A stretch of 64,000 nucleotides of DNA, taken from contig JAVXUO010002935.1 in assembly GCA_033065855.1 (NCBI GenBank), forward strand, positions 1,054,001-1,118,000, written 5' to 3'. Every line of letters starts with the position of its first letter. Position 1 is the stretch's first letter. A program made the translations under genes and the position numbers. The stretch comes from Escallonia rubra. Taxonomy: Eukaryota; Streptophyta; Magnoliopsida; Escalloniales; Escalloniaceae. This document shows positions 36,401 to 47,317 of the stretch, one piece after another. The notes beneath the pieces are model-generated. The model ran no database searches. It was not told where the DNA came from and saw only the letters and a list, made by a program, of their open reading frames with translations.

Positions 36401-39353
36401 CAAACGGACTAGTGGGACCTTCATTGCAAAACTCTCCAGTTCTACTGGCGCTCAAACCCCACCCTAAAACCTGCTATACTACCCCCACCTGCTCCCACTC
36501 CCTCCCACGCTTCATGCAACTAACAATCCCAAGCATCCGATACAGTTTCAGTTAGTACCATGAGAGATTCGTATCTAATTCACCAAAATCACTAAAGAAG
36601 ACTGAATGGAAAAGTATGGAACGTACCAGTATTTCCACCAGAGGTCAATGAGATGCTTGAGGCACTACTAACTACAGCAAACAAAGAAGTTTCTCCAAAA
36701 AAATCGACGCAGAACACATTTGGAGGAAAATGTTTCTTTAGCATTGATCCATTATTTGAGGTGCATGCTGACGAAATGGAGGCACTTGGATCCTGACTTA
36801 TCTCAATATCATGAAGTGAACCATCTGCCATAAGAACACTGAAGGTACACCTGAAAAAAATTGTATGCATTTAAATAGGGATATAAAATCTACTAACCAG
36901 AGATATCGAACATAATAGTCAAAACAGCATCATACAAAGGAAGGAGACATTGAGATGAAGACTTACAAACAGGACCTTTTGATATCAGAGTCATCCAACA
37001 AAATCAAGCCTATAATTGGGACAGACGCCTTCAAAAGCTTCTTTGTAATTCTCGTTATCTCCTCACCATTAGCTTTGATAAAATAAACTGTATCAGCATC
37101 ATCAGCGACTCCTAGAACTTCATGGGACTCTGACCAAGTTCCACACGTGAAAGTGACAAGTCCTTCACCTGCTTGCACAAAGGATAAGTAATGCAGAGTA
37201 AGTGGCAAATGAACGGCAGGAGACCATAATCAACCATCAATATTAAACTGGCATGTTCATCATTGAATACCTTGGCTTCTAAAAGGGTAGTACTGGACTC
37301 ATGGAAACTCTTAAAGAGCATTTATCCTTGTGTTCACACCGACCAACATTAATAAAATAGAAGTTATGCAAGTGATAAAGTAAGTAACTGCATTGAACTA
37401 TCTTTGAATGCAACTCATCGAAAGTCCGAGGCAAGAAGCAAATCCTTCCTTCCTTTCAGCCATTGCATACAGACTAACAGTCCACTACATTTGGATGGAA
37501 GCAAATGGAGAGAAAAAAGCCCGCTGCGCCGAAGTGATCAATGGTCCCTCGCCCGACCTCTTTTTTGCCTTATCCTCCAAAATGACAAATATTTGGAGAA
37601 AAAAGGTAGTAAGTGAATGTCCATTTTGTCATTGCCTCCTTGGACCGTCTATAGTGTTCTATTTCTAGACCTGTCTTTCCAGAAGGAGCACCATGCAAAA
37701 AAAATTATTTTATTTCCTTGTTAACCATTTTTTTTTTCCGCGCGTGTGTTCGGGGAAGTTATGACTATTTACTATGCCAACATATTCAACTGTTCCATTA
37801 CATAAGTGAATCTTACTGGTGAAGACGCCACACGGATCACAGTAGTCATCATCTTTCTTCAACATCGTTATCTGATTCCCAGATGCTACAGCTACATGCT
37901 CGCCTCTTGGAGAGACAAACAACGATGCCAATTTCCTTACTTTCTGCGGATGCCTAGGTTCCCTCCACTTTTCTTTAAGTTGTCTGACACCTTCATGGAC
38001 CATGGAATGAAAATGGACATCAGCAATTTATATTTTGCCATAACCAACCAATTTAGAAAAAGACAAGAGGACGAAAACATTACGAACTGGAGAAATGATG
38101 AAGAAAAAAACAGAAGGTACAATTTGGATCAAGAACACACATTAAAGCGAGAAAAATAAAACAAGCAACCAATGGGGCTTTGTCTAGGGAATAAAACCTC
38201 TCAGATATATCACAGTTTTACTGCCAACGTGTGGCTGACAGAAGGTGCGAGCAATGATAAGCTAGGAAAATGGATCCAGTCAGCCTTTATTGCAGTTATG
38301 ATGTGTGGTCATGTTAACAAAGCACATTCTTTCAGCAGATTCAAATATTTCCATGAAAGGATCAGTAACGCTCTTTGCTGTATAAGTTTTTTACGATAAA
38401 TGACAACATTGCCCAGCATTCTTGTAAGAACAATCAGGTTCGAATTTTACAAAGACATCTTCCATGAAAGAGTTGCATTCCTAATTCTCATCTTGCACAA
38501 AGTAAGCAACTTAGCAATGAGCCTATGTAGATAATTGAAAATGCAAGTTGGTACATATTGATGTAATATAAAAGTGGAACGAGCTACATGGATCACACCT
38601 CGCAGTAACCAAAAGCCACTTAATTACTACTGTAAGTAACTGAACGAAAACAAAAACTTTCGCACTCCACTTCGTCACTGACCTAATTAAGTATCACTAA
38701 AGGCCACCAAAAAGTGCCACTAAAGATCTTTAGAGCCAAAGTGGAGCGCAGTAGTTGAAAAGTGGAGCATGGTTATCCATTTTCAAATTTATACGCATAT
38801 ATCATATTATTCCCTCCGTTCATATTCTTTCTCCCCTTTCGACTTTTTGCAAGTTCCTAGGTTAGAGTTTAAACACATTATAATTTAATTCAACTCAAGC
38901 AGCAATTATATACCAAATTACGATTGTCTCAGAAGTCAAACTAGGGCAAAAAACAATGAGGAAACTCAATGTATCGAATGTTTGAATGAAATTTGCAAAA
39001 GGCCATAGGGGACAAAATTTATGGAACTGGATGGAGTATTTAGCTATAAATGTACATGCGAGTTTAAGTATCATTCATACAAATAAACTACAAGATAAAA
39101 GCGGACCTCGTGGCGTAAGCATTGAAAGAAAGCTTCCTTTAGCACCTCCATTTAGCTGAATTTTCAATACCAAAAAAAATGAATTGGTGAGAAAAGCCTA
39201 ATTCGTGACAATATGGAGATTCAAACAGCAGTTGAGAAGTGTAGTTTGATTAAATTTGTGGACCTGTTGATAAGAAGGAGGGTAATTGGAAGAATAGGGC
39301 CTTGAGGCGTGGTGACGTATCTCGTAGAGAACTTCATGCGCGCTTTCCTCCAT
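24031..39353 (-). CDS. MIP2: MIP2, plant NBAS/Sec39-like subunit of the ER-side Golgi-to-ER tethering complex, 12 coding exons
   Basis: Expected to act at the ER with MAG2 (RINT1/Tip20-like), MIP1 and MIP3, tethering COPI vesicles returning from the Golgi. In Arabidopsis, loss causes storage-protein precursors to accumulate (family knowledge). Coding exons in transcript order: 39353-39264, 39155-39107, 37990-37817, 37168-36967, 36850-36627, 35860-34879, 34455-33479, 32369-32287, 29776-29417, 28363-27133, 27002-26737, 26649-24031. They total 7257 nt, 2418 residues, close to Arabidopsis MIP2; every junction has GT/AG and matching phase. The N terminus (MEESAHEVLYEIRHHASRPY) leads into a beta-propeller-like region, roughly residues 60-570, with SLFVSPRGEHVAVASGNQIT and GTWSESHEVLGVADDADTVY. 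Helical Sec39-type sequence follows from about 600. An acidic Trp motif (NWGSDDWDEGWESFPEE) lies near residue 2125. The first ATG was chosen because exon 1 matches the family N terminus. No break seen. Confidence 0.95.
28364..29416 (-). other. MIP2 intron 9
   Basis: AT-rich intron between the exons ending at 29,417 and starting at 28,363. A frame at 28,871-29,086 is not supported. No repeat with definable ends. Confidence 0.6.
30379..30437. repeat. (TG)n(AG)n microsatellite in MIP2 intron 8
   Basis: An uninterrupted TG run is followed by an AG run. It makes low-complexity open frames on both strands. Confidence 0.9.
31043..32105. mobile_element. hAT-like nonautonomous element in MIP2 intron 8
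   Basis: The left end CTATGAAGCACAGACACGGG and the right end GCACCCGTGCTTCATAC are imperfect inverted repeats. Flanking 8-mers GTTTTGTA (31,035-31,042) and GTTTTATA (32,106-32,113) look like a slightly decayed 8-bp target duplication, as hAT elements make. Subterminal GATACGGGTGCGG / CGACCCGTATCC motifs are also inverted. No transposase. Noncoding cargo includes a 92-bp tandem duplication and a C-run near 31,728-31,738. Confidence 0.65.
31271..31454. repeat. 92-bp tandem duplication inside the hAT-like element
   Basis: ATCATATTTTTCGGAGCGAA starts at 31,271 and, with few changes, at 31,363. Each copy ends GTTACTAGGCC. Confidence 0.9.
38810..39036. mobile_element. Stowaway MITE in MIP2 intron 2
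   Basis: 227 bp bounded by TTCCCTCCGTTCATATTC and the inverted GGAACTGGATGGAG, with TA on both sides (38,808-38,809 and 39,037-39,038). This is the Stowaway/Mariner-type target duplication. No coding capacity. Confidence 0.8.
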
Positions 39354-39670
39354 CGTACAACTGCAATTCGCGGTGGTACGATTGGCAAGCGGCGGAAAAG
39401 ACAGCCAGGTTGTGACGGTGATCGGTGGCGATCCTGGCCGAGCGCGTAGTTACGGTGGTGATGTTGGTCGTCGGTTATGGCAGAGTGCATCTGGTAAAGT
39501 AATCACAGTAAGCAGCAAGAGGAAGAAAGCTGGGCCGTGTTTGGTGCTTTTAGTCGCTCAAGCCCCCCATTCTGTTGCCTAAGAAATGCAACATCACTTC
39601 AGTGACAATTGGAAACATTTTTTTTTTTGGTTTAAATAGAAAATTGGTATTGATAACATAAAATATTCAA
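39354..39670. other. Region directly upstream of MIP2
   Basis: Probable MIP2 5'UTR and promoter read on the - strand. No clear TATA box seen. The + strand open frame 39,373-39,582 runs antisense to the leader region and shows no family signature. Confidence 0.5.
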
Positions 39671-39727
39671 GGGCTAATTACACATATGTCCCTGAGGTTA
39701 TGGTATAATTATAGTCAATGACATTAA

Positions 39728-40725
39728 GGGTCTGTTTGGTATGACTTTCAGTTTGTAGTTTTTTTTCTAAAAAAAAAGAGAAGAGCTTTGGTTTTTTTTT
39801 CTACCAGTTTAAAAAACTGGTAGCTGTTTGACAGGGTTTATTTTTTCAACAAACAGAAAAGAGCGAGCGTTTGACTGTGTCTAATTTTTTTATCCCTGTG
39901 TCCAATTTCCATCTGTGTCCAATTTCCATCTCCTCTCTCTCCCACTACGCTACTCTCTCTCTCACCCAAACAGCCTGACACCACTCATCGACGACGATGG
40001 GGATAGGCAACAACGGACGGCGATGGGCGAGTGACCGGCGACAACGACTCCACTGGCCAACATCCTCTGCTGGCGACGACGATGAGGACGATGGTCAACA
40101 GACGACTCCACTGGCCAACATCCTTTCAGATTTCATGACCGGTCAACAGTCATCGGTGACCCATGACCGATCTCGATCGTCTCATACGCCACACCCTCAC
40201 CCATGACCGATCTCGATCGTCTCGATCGTCTCTCCGTCAGCCCCTCTCCGCTGCCGTCACCGACGAAACCCAGCTCACCCAAAACCCACCAACCCCAGAA
40301 ACCCTAGAGAAACAAGCCGATGACTACCCAGCTCGGGGATCTGTTGAACCCAGCTCGCCCTCGATCGCCGACCATGTTTGATGTCTAGCCGGTGGTAGGG
40401 CTTTCGAACGGAGGGGGCGAGAGAGAGAAGAAAGAGAGAGATGAAATTTTCGTTAAAAAATGGGTTTTATACCCAGCTCGAAAATACAACCAATTGTTGC
40501 TAGTGAGGCTCGAATGGGAGACCTCATTAGTGAGGCTGAACCCACGCGTGAAAAAGAGAAGAGCAAAAGAGCCTTGAGCTCTTTTTAAAAATGGCTTGGC
40601 TTTTTTGATCTCTTTGGCTTTTTTAAAAAAGAGAAGCCAACCAAACAGCAAGAAATTATGGGCTTTTGCCAAAAAAAGAAAAGAGGGTAAAAAAAGAGCC
40701 AAAAAAAAGCCTGTCAAACGGCTCC
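39728..40725. mobile_element. Tourist-like (PIF/Harbinger) nonautonomous element nested in the TIR element
   Basis: Begins GGGTCTGTTTGGTATG and ends CTGTCAAACGGCTCC (imperfect inverted repeats), flanked by the 3-bp duplication TAA (39,725-39,727 and 40,726-40,728). Removing the insert restores ...GACATTAAGTTTCAAAA..., which matches the uninterrupted sister element at 43,340-43,360. Interior is low-complexity Arg/Ser/Pro-like frames and CT/GA-rich DNA; no transposase. Confidence 0.75.
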
Positions 40726-41465
40726 TAAGTTTCAAAATGTAACATACCGTGACAAAAAACTTTAAAAATGTAACAGCCGTATCCATCCGTCAGGGTTCTG
40801 TTAAAAAATTATACTTTTTGGCTGATATCACCATTACGTATTTATAAAATAACAATAATGCCCTTATACTGTATATACCGAATAATTTTTAAAGTCTTTC
40901 TTTTTCTTTTTTTTTAAGCAAATTAGGAATAACCCCACATTATATGCCATTATACACGAAATTGCCTCCTGATTTCAAAATTTAGGGTTTATTAGAGCCC
41001 TAATTTGAAAATTAGGGTTCCAAAACCCTAATTCACAGTGAGCTGAGAAACGATTACAACCCTCCAGTGAGCTGGCGATTACTCTTGTCTCCTTTCGATT
41101 CCATGCAGAGATGACGATCAGAGGTTTATAGTCGTACCACACTCTCAAGAGCAGTAATAATGACAATAAATAATTACTGCTTATGGGTTTATCGAGTTCA
41201 AACAGGTAAACGGGAAATTGGGGCGAGAAATGAAGGGTGAAGATTAATAAGCAAGTGGTGAAGTGATTCGAATTCGAAAAATAAATGTGCAGATTCACCG
41301 AATAGCTCATGCGTATTCCAAACCGAACCCCTTCTAATCTCCCAATTTTACGTATGATTGCAAATCGTATCGATTGATTTATGGCGATTGCTTCTTGTGT
41401 CTCCCAAATGAATGCAAATATGGAAACTTTGTAGCAAGTCGGAGATTCAGACGGTGCATGCAGTA

Positions 41466-41690
41466 GGACGGCGCGGCGGCGCTCTTCTCCGACGCGTCTG
41501 CCAGCGTGCTTCGGCAGACCCTATTCCACCACAAGGATGGGCCTTTACGACATCCTGAAGAAGATATGCACGAATCCGGGCACGGGCAATATGCCGTTGA
41601 CGAGGCCAGTGCAGTGATATGTTGGGCAGGTGACGGGGAAGGGGCGGCGAAGGGGTGCGGCGGTTATTGGGTTTGGGGGGGGGGGGAGTA
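41466..41690 (+). other. GC-rich gene-like segment inside the TIR element
   Basis: A GC-rich block in AT-rich surroundings. One + frame from 41,538 reads MGLYDILKKICTNPGTGNMP before a stop; another overlapping frame (41,506-41,691) is open. The first peptide has natural-looking composition, but I recognise no family. It is best read as a possible transduplicated exon fragment, not a gene. Confidence 0.25.
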
Positions 41691-41842
41691 AACAGTAAAA
41701 TAATAAAGTATTTCTTTTTTTTTCCAGATAAAGTAATGGCATTAGAAAAAAATAAGGTTCTAACTTAATGGCAATAAAGTCTTTTCATTAAAACCGTTAG
41801 GGTTTTTATGATTCCGTTTGGTCAACGGACACAAATGTAATG

Positions 41843-43295
41843 ATTATTTTCTAAGTGGATAGTTTATCTCTAAGTGGGTAGTTTGTTTTGTAATGGTAGT
41901 TATTTTCTACAAAACATCTAGTATAAATAGTGGGTCAAAGATCATCAATCACCAACAACAATCAATCAACCAGACATATTAAGATTTTATTTCAAGTCTT
42001 TTTTTCTTTCTTTGTCTTCCGTTTAGAGGCTTTTGCTGCCTATCGATAGGAAGTTCAGTTTCCAGACTTGGAAACGTTGTTGTGTAAACATTCACAATCA
42101 ATCGAAACTCTCTTTGTCCTTTATGGGCGCGCAGTCTTTTACTTGTAATTTTCATCTATTTGTCAAAGTTTCTCGCTTTCAGAGAAATCCCCAGGCCCTA
42201 GGGGCAAAAAAGATTCCGCACTTTTAATCGGTTGTGCCGCGGGCGCACAAATCGATTGTGAGTTTGCCCAGCAGCGCAAACAGTAGTGTAACGACAAAAC
42301 CATTCTTGAGTACGAGCAATGCCGCCCTGAAAAGCCAGCTAAGGCAAAGGATCTCATGCGTACATGTATCTATAGTAAAATATGTACTAACATAATTAAT
42401 ACAAAAAAAAATCTTAGGGTTACTAAGGCCGAGAGATAATGAGCGTTCCTCATCGGAAAGATATTAAATTCAGAGTCAGAATGCAGAGCGATGTGTTTAT
42501 TGTCTCTATTTTGAGCCTAGAAGAAAGCTAATTGTTGTCCAAGGCTTTGAAAAATGGTGCAACTTGACCAATGATTATTCCATGAACCTCATGTCAGGCG
42601 TTACTGATGAAAAACTAAAGGTGTAGCCCATAGTTGGTATGCAAGGCAGGAAGTTAGTAACGCGCCGGAGGGCTCGGAGGGCCCGACAGGTTAGCACCAT
42701 TGCAAGTGGTCTTTGTAGTCATATTTTGGAGTTGGTTGGCTAGTGTCGTGGGAACCTGAAAATTATGCGACATAGTTTGTAAACCTAAGATTGACTGGAC
42801 TTAGAATACACACCATTGTATGCTCTTTAAGAGTAAGTGGTAAGGGTTGGAAATCAAGTCCAAGCTGAGAATAGAAGGGCAAGAGGAAATGATGTATGAT
42901 GGTGTTATAACTCATGTTTTTGGAGCAAGGTGTTTATATTATATGTGGTTATCAATTTTTTATGGAAGTTCTACTGGATATACCGTTGTGCGACGTTTCT
43001 TCTTGTTCGTGCTAAAATGGTGATATTTGTACCACTAATATGAAAGAGGTTGCTTGAGAAGCCACATGCCTCGGGTGAATAGTACCAAAGAGTAGGAATT
43101 TCTTATGCCAGCTTGGTAGCAATTAAATATATAGTGGATAATAAGCATAAGCGAGATGAGGCAGACCTTGTCTCCTCGTCAAAAGGGTGTAGAACATATA
43201 TTGATCCCTCTAAAGGACAATAAAGGGAAGAACACCCCTTTGACCCTTAGAGAGCTGCCACATGCAGTCATAGGTGGGCAAATATATATATTTTT
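41843..43295. other. Unclassified repeat-like intergenic DNA with a promoter-like TATA
   Basis: TATAAATAG at about 41,931 sits 30-60 bp before an ATCAATCACCAACAACAATC stretch, the layout of a plant promoter or LTR start. LTR ends could not be defined and no pol-like frame was recognised downstream. The rest is AT-rich with no supportable gene. Confidence 0.35.
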
Positions 43296-43542
43296 GGGTT
43301 AATTACACCTATGTCCCTGAAGTTAGGGGGTAATTACAGTCAAAGACATTAAGTTTTAAAAGGTATCAGCCGTGTCCTTCAGTCTTTCGTCCGTTAAAAA
43401 ATCATACATTTTGATGATGTCATCCGTTACGTATTTTTAAAATACCAATACTACCCCTTTAAACCCTATTTTTTTGTCTTAATAAAAAAACTAATTGTTT
43501 CGAACTCTTTGTTTCTCTCTCCAACTCCCCCATCCTTTGCAC

Positions 43543-43737
43543 TTAGTTAATTGAATCTTTGAAGCTATTGAGCATGTCGATCGCGAAGGCCTGGTGACCA
43601 AATCTGCCCAATGAGAACAAAAGGGTTGATCTGTTGCCGTTGTTCGAAGAGAACAAGAGGGAGGAGAAAGAGGAGATGAGGTTCGAGACGGCGAGGCCGA
43701 CGAGCTGTGTGATTTTGAAGTTGGAGGAGGTGGCCAA
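43543..43737 (-). other. Gene-like open frame inside the TIR element (possible captured fragment)
   Basis: A 64-residue frame starts MATSSNFKITQLVGLAVSNL and ends AIDMLNSFKDSIN. Its mixed composition differs from the low-complexity repeats around it. I do not recognise the family. Either a captured host exon or chance; no splice structure could be shown. Confidence 0.25.
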
Positions 43738-43849
43738 GGCCGTGAAGTTCGGGGTGAGGCTTCAAGGGCTGGAGAATGGAGGAAGGGGAAACTGGGCAGA
43801 TTGAGATAAATTAGGGCGGCGGCGGTGCATCGGAAGGGGACTGCCATGG

Positions 43850-44075
43850 TGAGGCGGGGTAGTGGAAGGAGGGTGATGTGCGGGGTGGTGGGGAAAAAGA
43901 GAGAGGGGGGGAGAGCAACTTGTCGGGGGGAAGAAGACTGCCGGGGTGAAGGAAGGGGCTGCCGGTGAGGTGAGGAAGGGGCTGCCGGCGGGGAAGGGGA
44001 CTGCCGACGAGGGGGGGAAGGGGACTGCCGGGGTGAGGGAAGGGGCTGCCGGCGGGAAGGGGACTACCGGCGGCG
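43850..44075. repeat. G-rich minisatellite (GGGGCTGCCGGCG-like units)
   Basis: Irregular repeats of GAAGGGGCTGCCGGCGGG and GAAGGGGACTGCCGG. They generate the Pro/Ser/Phe-rich antisense frame at 43,762-44,124, which is not a gene. Confidence 0.7.
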
Positions 44076-44563
44076 GCAAACCTGGATCCGATTGATTGGG
44101 CTTAACACTGAATTGAAGAATCAAATTGATTTGGTGTAGATTGGAAAGAGACTAACCTAATTTGGTGGTTTCACTCAAAAAGGTTGATTCACATTAACCC
44201 TAGTATTTAGTGTCAAAACCCTAATTTTGAAACCCTAATTTTAAGGTTTCAAAGCCCTAATTTTCAAATTAGGGTTGGATTTTGAAACCCTAATTTTTAA
44301 ATCAGGGTTTGAAATCCTCCTAATTTCAGGGTTTTAAAACCCTAATTAAAAAAAATTAAGGTTTGATAAAAATTGGGGAAGAGATAACTTAATGGCATTT
44401 GAAAAATTAAGTTCTTAAATCATGGGCAATTTGGTCTTTTCAGTTCAAACCGTTATGTATTTGTATTTTCTGTCTGGTAAATGGACATAAGTGTAATTTT
44501 GCCAAACTATTGTCCTTACCTGTAATTACCCCAAAAACCTCAGGGATATAGGTGTAATTAGCC

Positions 44564-45115
44564 ATATTTTTTTTTGGGAGAGGGGGAAGGGGGGGGGGGG
44601 GGGGGGAGGAGGAAAGCGTTTGACCCCCCCTGTATTATGCTTTGAGAGTGATCTTCCTCCCTCTACTTTAACATGATGCACTAAACCCCCTTAAGCTATG
44701 AAAATACCGCACATTTAGCCGAAAAAGTTAATTTTAGCGGTGTGTACTATTCACGTTGTTTAACCTTCAATTTTTTTTTTAAAATAACGGCTTCTTTACC
44801 CTTCTTCTTCCTCATTTCTTTATTATTACACTTCTCATCATCACCAATAAACCAACTCCAACTCCGGCCGCTGTCCAAATAATATCCTACGACCACCAAA
44901 TCTTAATCACTAACTTCACAACCACTCATAACTTTGGCCACCAAGTTCTCTAGCATCTCATTCCCATTTAATATTACCACTAGCTCTATTAGCACTTCAA
45001 CTATCACCATTATCGCTATTCAATCTCTATAACCAAGTCAGAAATATACGTATAGATAGAAGTTGAGGTGAAAAAATGAATTATATATGTATATGTGTAA
45101 TCTGATTTGTTTTTG
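44564..45115. other. Intergenic, poly-G tract and AT-rich DNA
   Basis: A G run (about 44,590-44,607) is followed by unclassified DNA. GACCCCCCTGTATTATGC..CTTCCTCCCTCTACTTTAAC looks repeat-like, but I could not pair it with a second end. No gene. Confidence 0.4.
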
Positions 45116-45413
45116 TAATTTTAAGGCCTAATCTGAAAACTGTACTCTCAAGTTTGCCCCAAGTACAATTTTAGTACCCAAGTTTGAAGGTGTTCCAAAG
45201 AAGTACCCAACTTTTAAAAAGCGTACCAAATCAGTACCTCACCTGATGGAGGACGGATGCCGTTAGAAAGTCAGAGGGGTAGGACTGTCATTTTAAAAAA
45301 ATTGACATAAGCCTGTCCACGTGGGCCGTCCTTTTCACAATTTCTTAAGGACACGTGGCAACGTCACAGCCGTTTGATTTTTTCTTTTCTTAATTTAATC
45401 ACAAAAAAACAAA

Positions 45414-45414
45414 C

Positions 45415-45454
<40 letters not shown>

Positions 45455-45472
45455 TCTCTCTCTCTCTCCAAC
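45414..45472. repeat. (CT)n(CA)n(CT)n microsatellite
   Basis: A CT run, a CA run and a second CT run stand upstream of the ATG at 45,573. Similar CT tracts are common in plant 5'UTRs. Confidence 0.85.
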
Positions 45473-45572
45473 ACACACTCACACTCTGCAACACCACCGC
45501 TTCTCTCTCTAGGCCTTCACCTCAGACCTTCTAAGAACCACCAACAAACCCTAGCTCCTTACAAGTTCAACA

Positions 45573-45886
45573 ATGGTGAAAACCTCAATCTGCTTCCCTT
45601 TCCTCGTGTTCTTCACGCTCATATCCCTCGCTCCGCCAACCACAACAGAATCCCAACAAAGTAATCAAAGCTTGAATCAAATCAAACCGTAAGCCCTAAT
45701 TCCCCTTTCACTGCTTTCTTGCACACATTTTCCCCAAATCCGACTTACTCTATCCATCTAATTTAATTTATTGTTTCATTGTTTTATAGGTCCGACTTAC
45801 CTAGGGTTCGTCCGCAACGCCACAGTGGTGGCGATTATATTGTTTGGGCAACGGCGATTATGGAAGTGGTGTTGGGTTGTTGGTAA
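45573..45886 (+). CDS. Possible captured two-exon reading frame for a small secreted protein
   Basis: The frame starts MVKTSICFPFLVFFTLISLA, a convincing signal-peptide-like leader with a basic start and hydrophobic core, then PPTTTESQQ. Exon 45,573-45,688 ends at CC|GTAAGCCC. A pyrimidine-containing stretch ends in TTTTATAG at 45,789. The second part (45,790-45,886) continues in phase as SDLPRVRPQRHSGGDYIVW and stops after 70 residues in all. The ATG is preceded by CT-rich leader-like DNA. It lies wholly inside the Mutator-like element, so it is probably a transduplicated 5' end of a host gene. Family not recognised; expression unknown. Confidence 0.35.
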
Positions 45887-46423
45887 ATGTGGTGGTACAG
45901 TGGTGGTGAAGGAAGAGAGAAGATATCGGAAGAAGGAGAGAGACACGACAGATGTAATAAGAAAAAGCACCTTGAATTTCACCGGAGATGGGGGGAGGTT
46001 TGATAGAAGATGTTAAGTATCATTGTTTTAGTTTTGTCAAATGAATTTTTTTTCAATTTGAAAAATCTCATCTGGATTTTCAGCTTTTCGGTTCAATTTG
46101 AAAGCATTGGGAAGAAGAAGATAGGTCAGAGAGAGAGAGAGAGAGAAGAAGAAGAAGAAGAAGAAGAAATTGATTCAATAATTAAAATGCATTGAAAACA
46201 TAAAAAAGGACGGATCACTTGGACATGCTTTATGTCCTTTTTTCATAATGACAGTCATACCTCTTTGACTTTCAAACGACATTCATCCTCTGTTAGGTGA
46301 GGTACTGATTTTATACGCTTTTTAAAAGTTGGGTACTTCTTTGGCACACCTTCAAACTTGGGTACTAAAGTTGTACTTGAGGCAAACTTGAGGGTACAAT
46401 TTTGGGATTAGGCCTAATTTTAA

Positions 46424-47296
46424 TCAGCTAAATGTTGCCATTAAAAAAATTAAGTACTCAGTGACGGGGGTTCAAAGAGTATGGGTGATTCTGTAATGGG
46501 TTTTCACAAATGAGTTGTTATAAGGTTAATTTTTCATCACCATCACATCTACACCCAATCCAAGACCACCAACCACCACCACTGAAGTTGCCATCATCAT
46601 TGACCACCGTTACATTTATCCCCATCATCATTGACCACCATTACATTTATCCCCATCATCATCATCAAAGACCAAAAACCACCACATCGTCGACCATGCC
46701 CTATCACCATCAATAACCACCCACTGCAACCGTTTCCCTCCTTTGAACACTTGTGCTTTCTACACTCATATATGGTAGATGGACGGCAATCTTAGTTAGA
46801 TCTGAGCATATCGATAATGATGGTGGTGGTGATCATTTCAATGGCATGGTGGTTGTGGTTGAAGGATAATCATGATAGTGGTGAGGTGCACGGTGGTTAT
46901 GGCGGTTCGGGTATGGTTGATAGAGTTTAGGGTTCTCACCCCTAGAGAGTCTGTTTAGCATTTTATTTTGCTTATACCAGAGTGGTGGTGTGTTTCTATC
47001 AGTAGTTGACCTCGTTAAAGTCAGCGGTCGTTCAAGGTTCCCAAGCTTTGACCCTAGCAGTCTAGTATCTGTATTTCATTTTCACTCGATACAAGGCCAG
47101 CAAGGCTCCAGTGCACCACTCTTAAAAACTAAGACGATGGTTGGTTGAATCGATGGTAGGACCAAGGCTGTGTTTTGAATAATAATTGTATTCCCTTGAA
47201 GCCAAATATGCAACAAACAAAGATAAAGATAGTGACTTTGGATTGTACCCTAGTGGAGCTTGAGGTACAAGTTCATGCGATAGCCATTCACAAAAA
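46424..47296. other. Intergenic DNA left of the CACTA element
   Basis: Contains ACC/ATC-rich DNA (46,540-46,740) with tandem copies of CATCATTGACCACC, and TGGTGG-rich DNA near 46,815-46,920. The open frame 46,510-46,716 is His/Pro low complexity. No gene recognised. Confidence 0.45.
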
Positions 47297-47317
47297 GGGC
47301 ACTACAAGAAAACAGGC

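Larger units (their letters stand above)
39671..41842. mobile_element. GGGYTAATTACAC-type TIR element carrying a nested Tourist-like element
   Basis: The left end GGGCTAATTACACATATGTC, then GAGGTTATGG...AATTATAGTCAATGACATTAAG, parallels the copy at 43,296, as does the subterminal part after the nested insert (40,729-40,890: CCATCCGTCAGGG, TACGTATTTATAAAATAAC). Right-side sequence is recognisable to about 41,842 (CCGTTTGGTCAACGGACACA), but the terminal inverted repeat itself is not found, so the right end is truncated or mis-set. A GC-rich segment at about 41,466-41,690 looks unlike its surroundings and could be a captured host fragment. Confidence 0.6.
43296..44563. mobile_element. GGGTTAATTACAC-type TIR element, most complete copy
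   Basis: The left end GGGTTAATTACACCTATGTC and right end ATAGGTGTAATTAGCC are inverted, with similarity extending about 45-50 bp (CCCTGAGGTT..GGGGTAATTACAG). ATATTTTT flanks both sides (43,288-43,295 and 44,564-44,571), an 8-9-bp target duplication typical of hAT or Mutator-like elements. No transposase. The interior holds a gene-like block (43,543-43,740) and a GGGGAAGGGGCTGCCGGCG minisatellite (about 43,850-44,075), then tandem AAACCCTAATTT-type repeats (44,200-44,350). Confidence 0.7.
45125..46414. mobile_element. Mutator-like nonautonomous element (Pack-MULE candidate)
   Basis: Long terminal inverted repeats of about 140 bp begin GGCCTAATCTGAAAACTGTA on the left; the right end reads inverted GGCCTAATCCCAAAATTGTA, and both continue with TCAAGTTTGCC, AAGTACCCAACTTTTAAAAA and CAGTACCTCACCT. 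A perfect 9-bp target duplication TAATTTTAA lies at 45,116-45,124 and 46,415-46,423, the Mutator hallmark. No transposase. The interior resembles part of a host gene: CT/CA-rich 5'UTR-like DNA, an ATG with a hydrophobic leader, and an intron-like segment, so it may have captured a host gene fragment. Confidence 0.85.

Noticed and set aside
43762-44124. Pro/Ser/Phe-rich 120-residue frame
   Set aside because: Produced by a GGGGAAGGGGCTGCCGG minisatellite read on the other strand.
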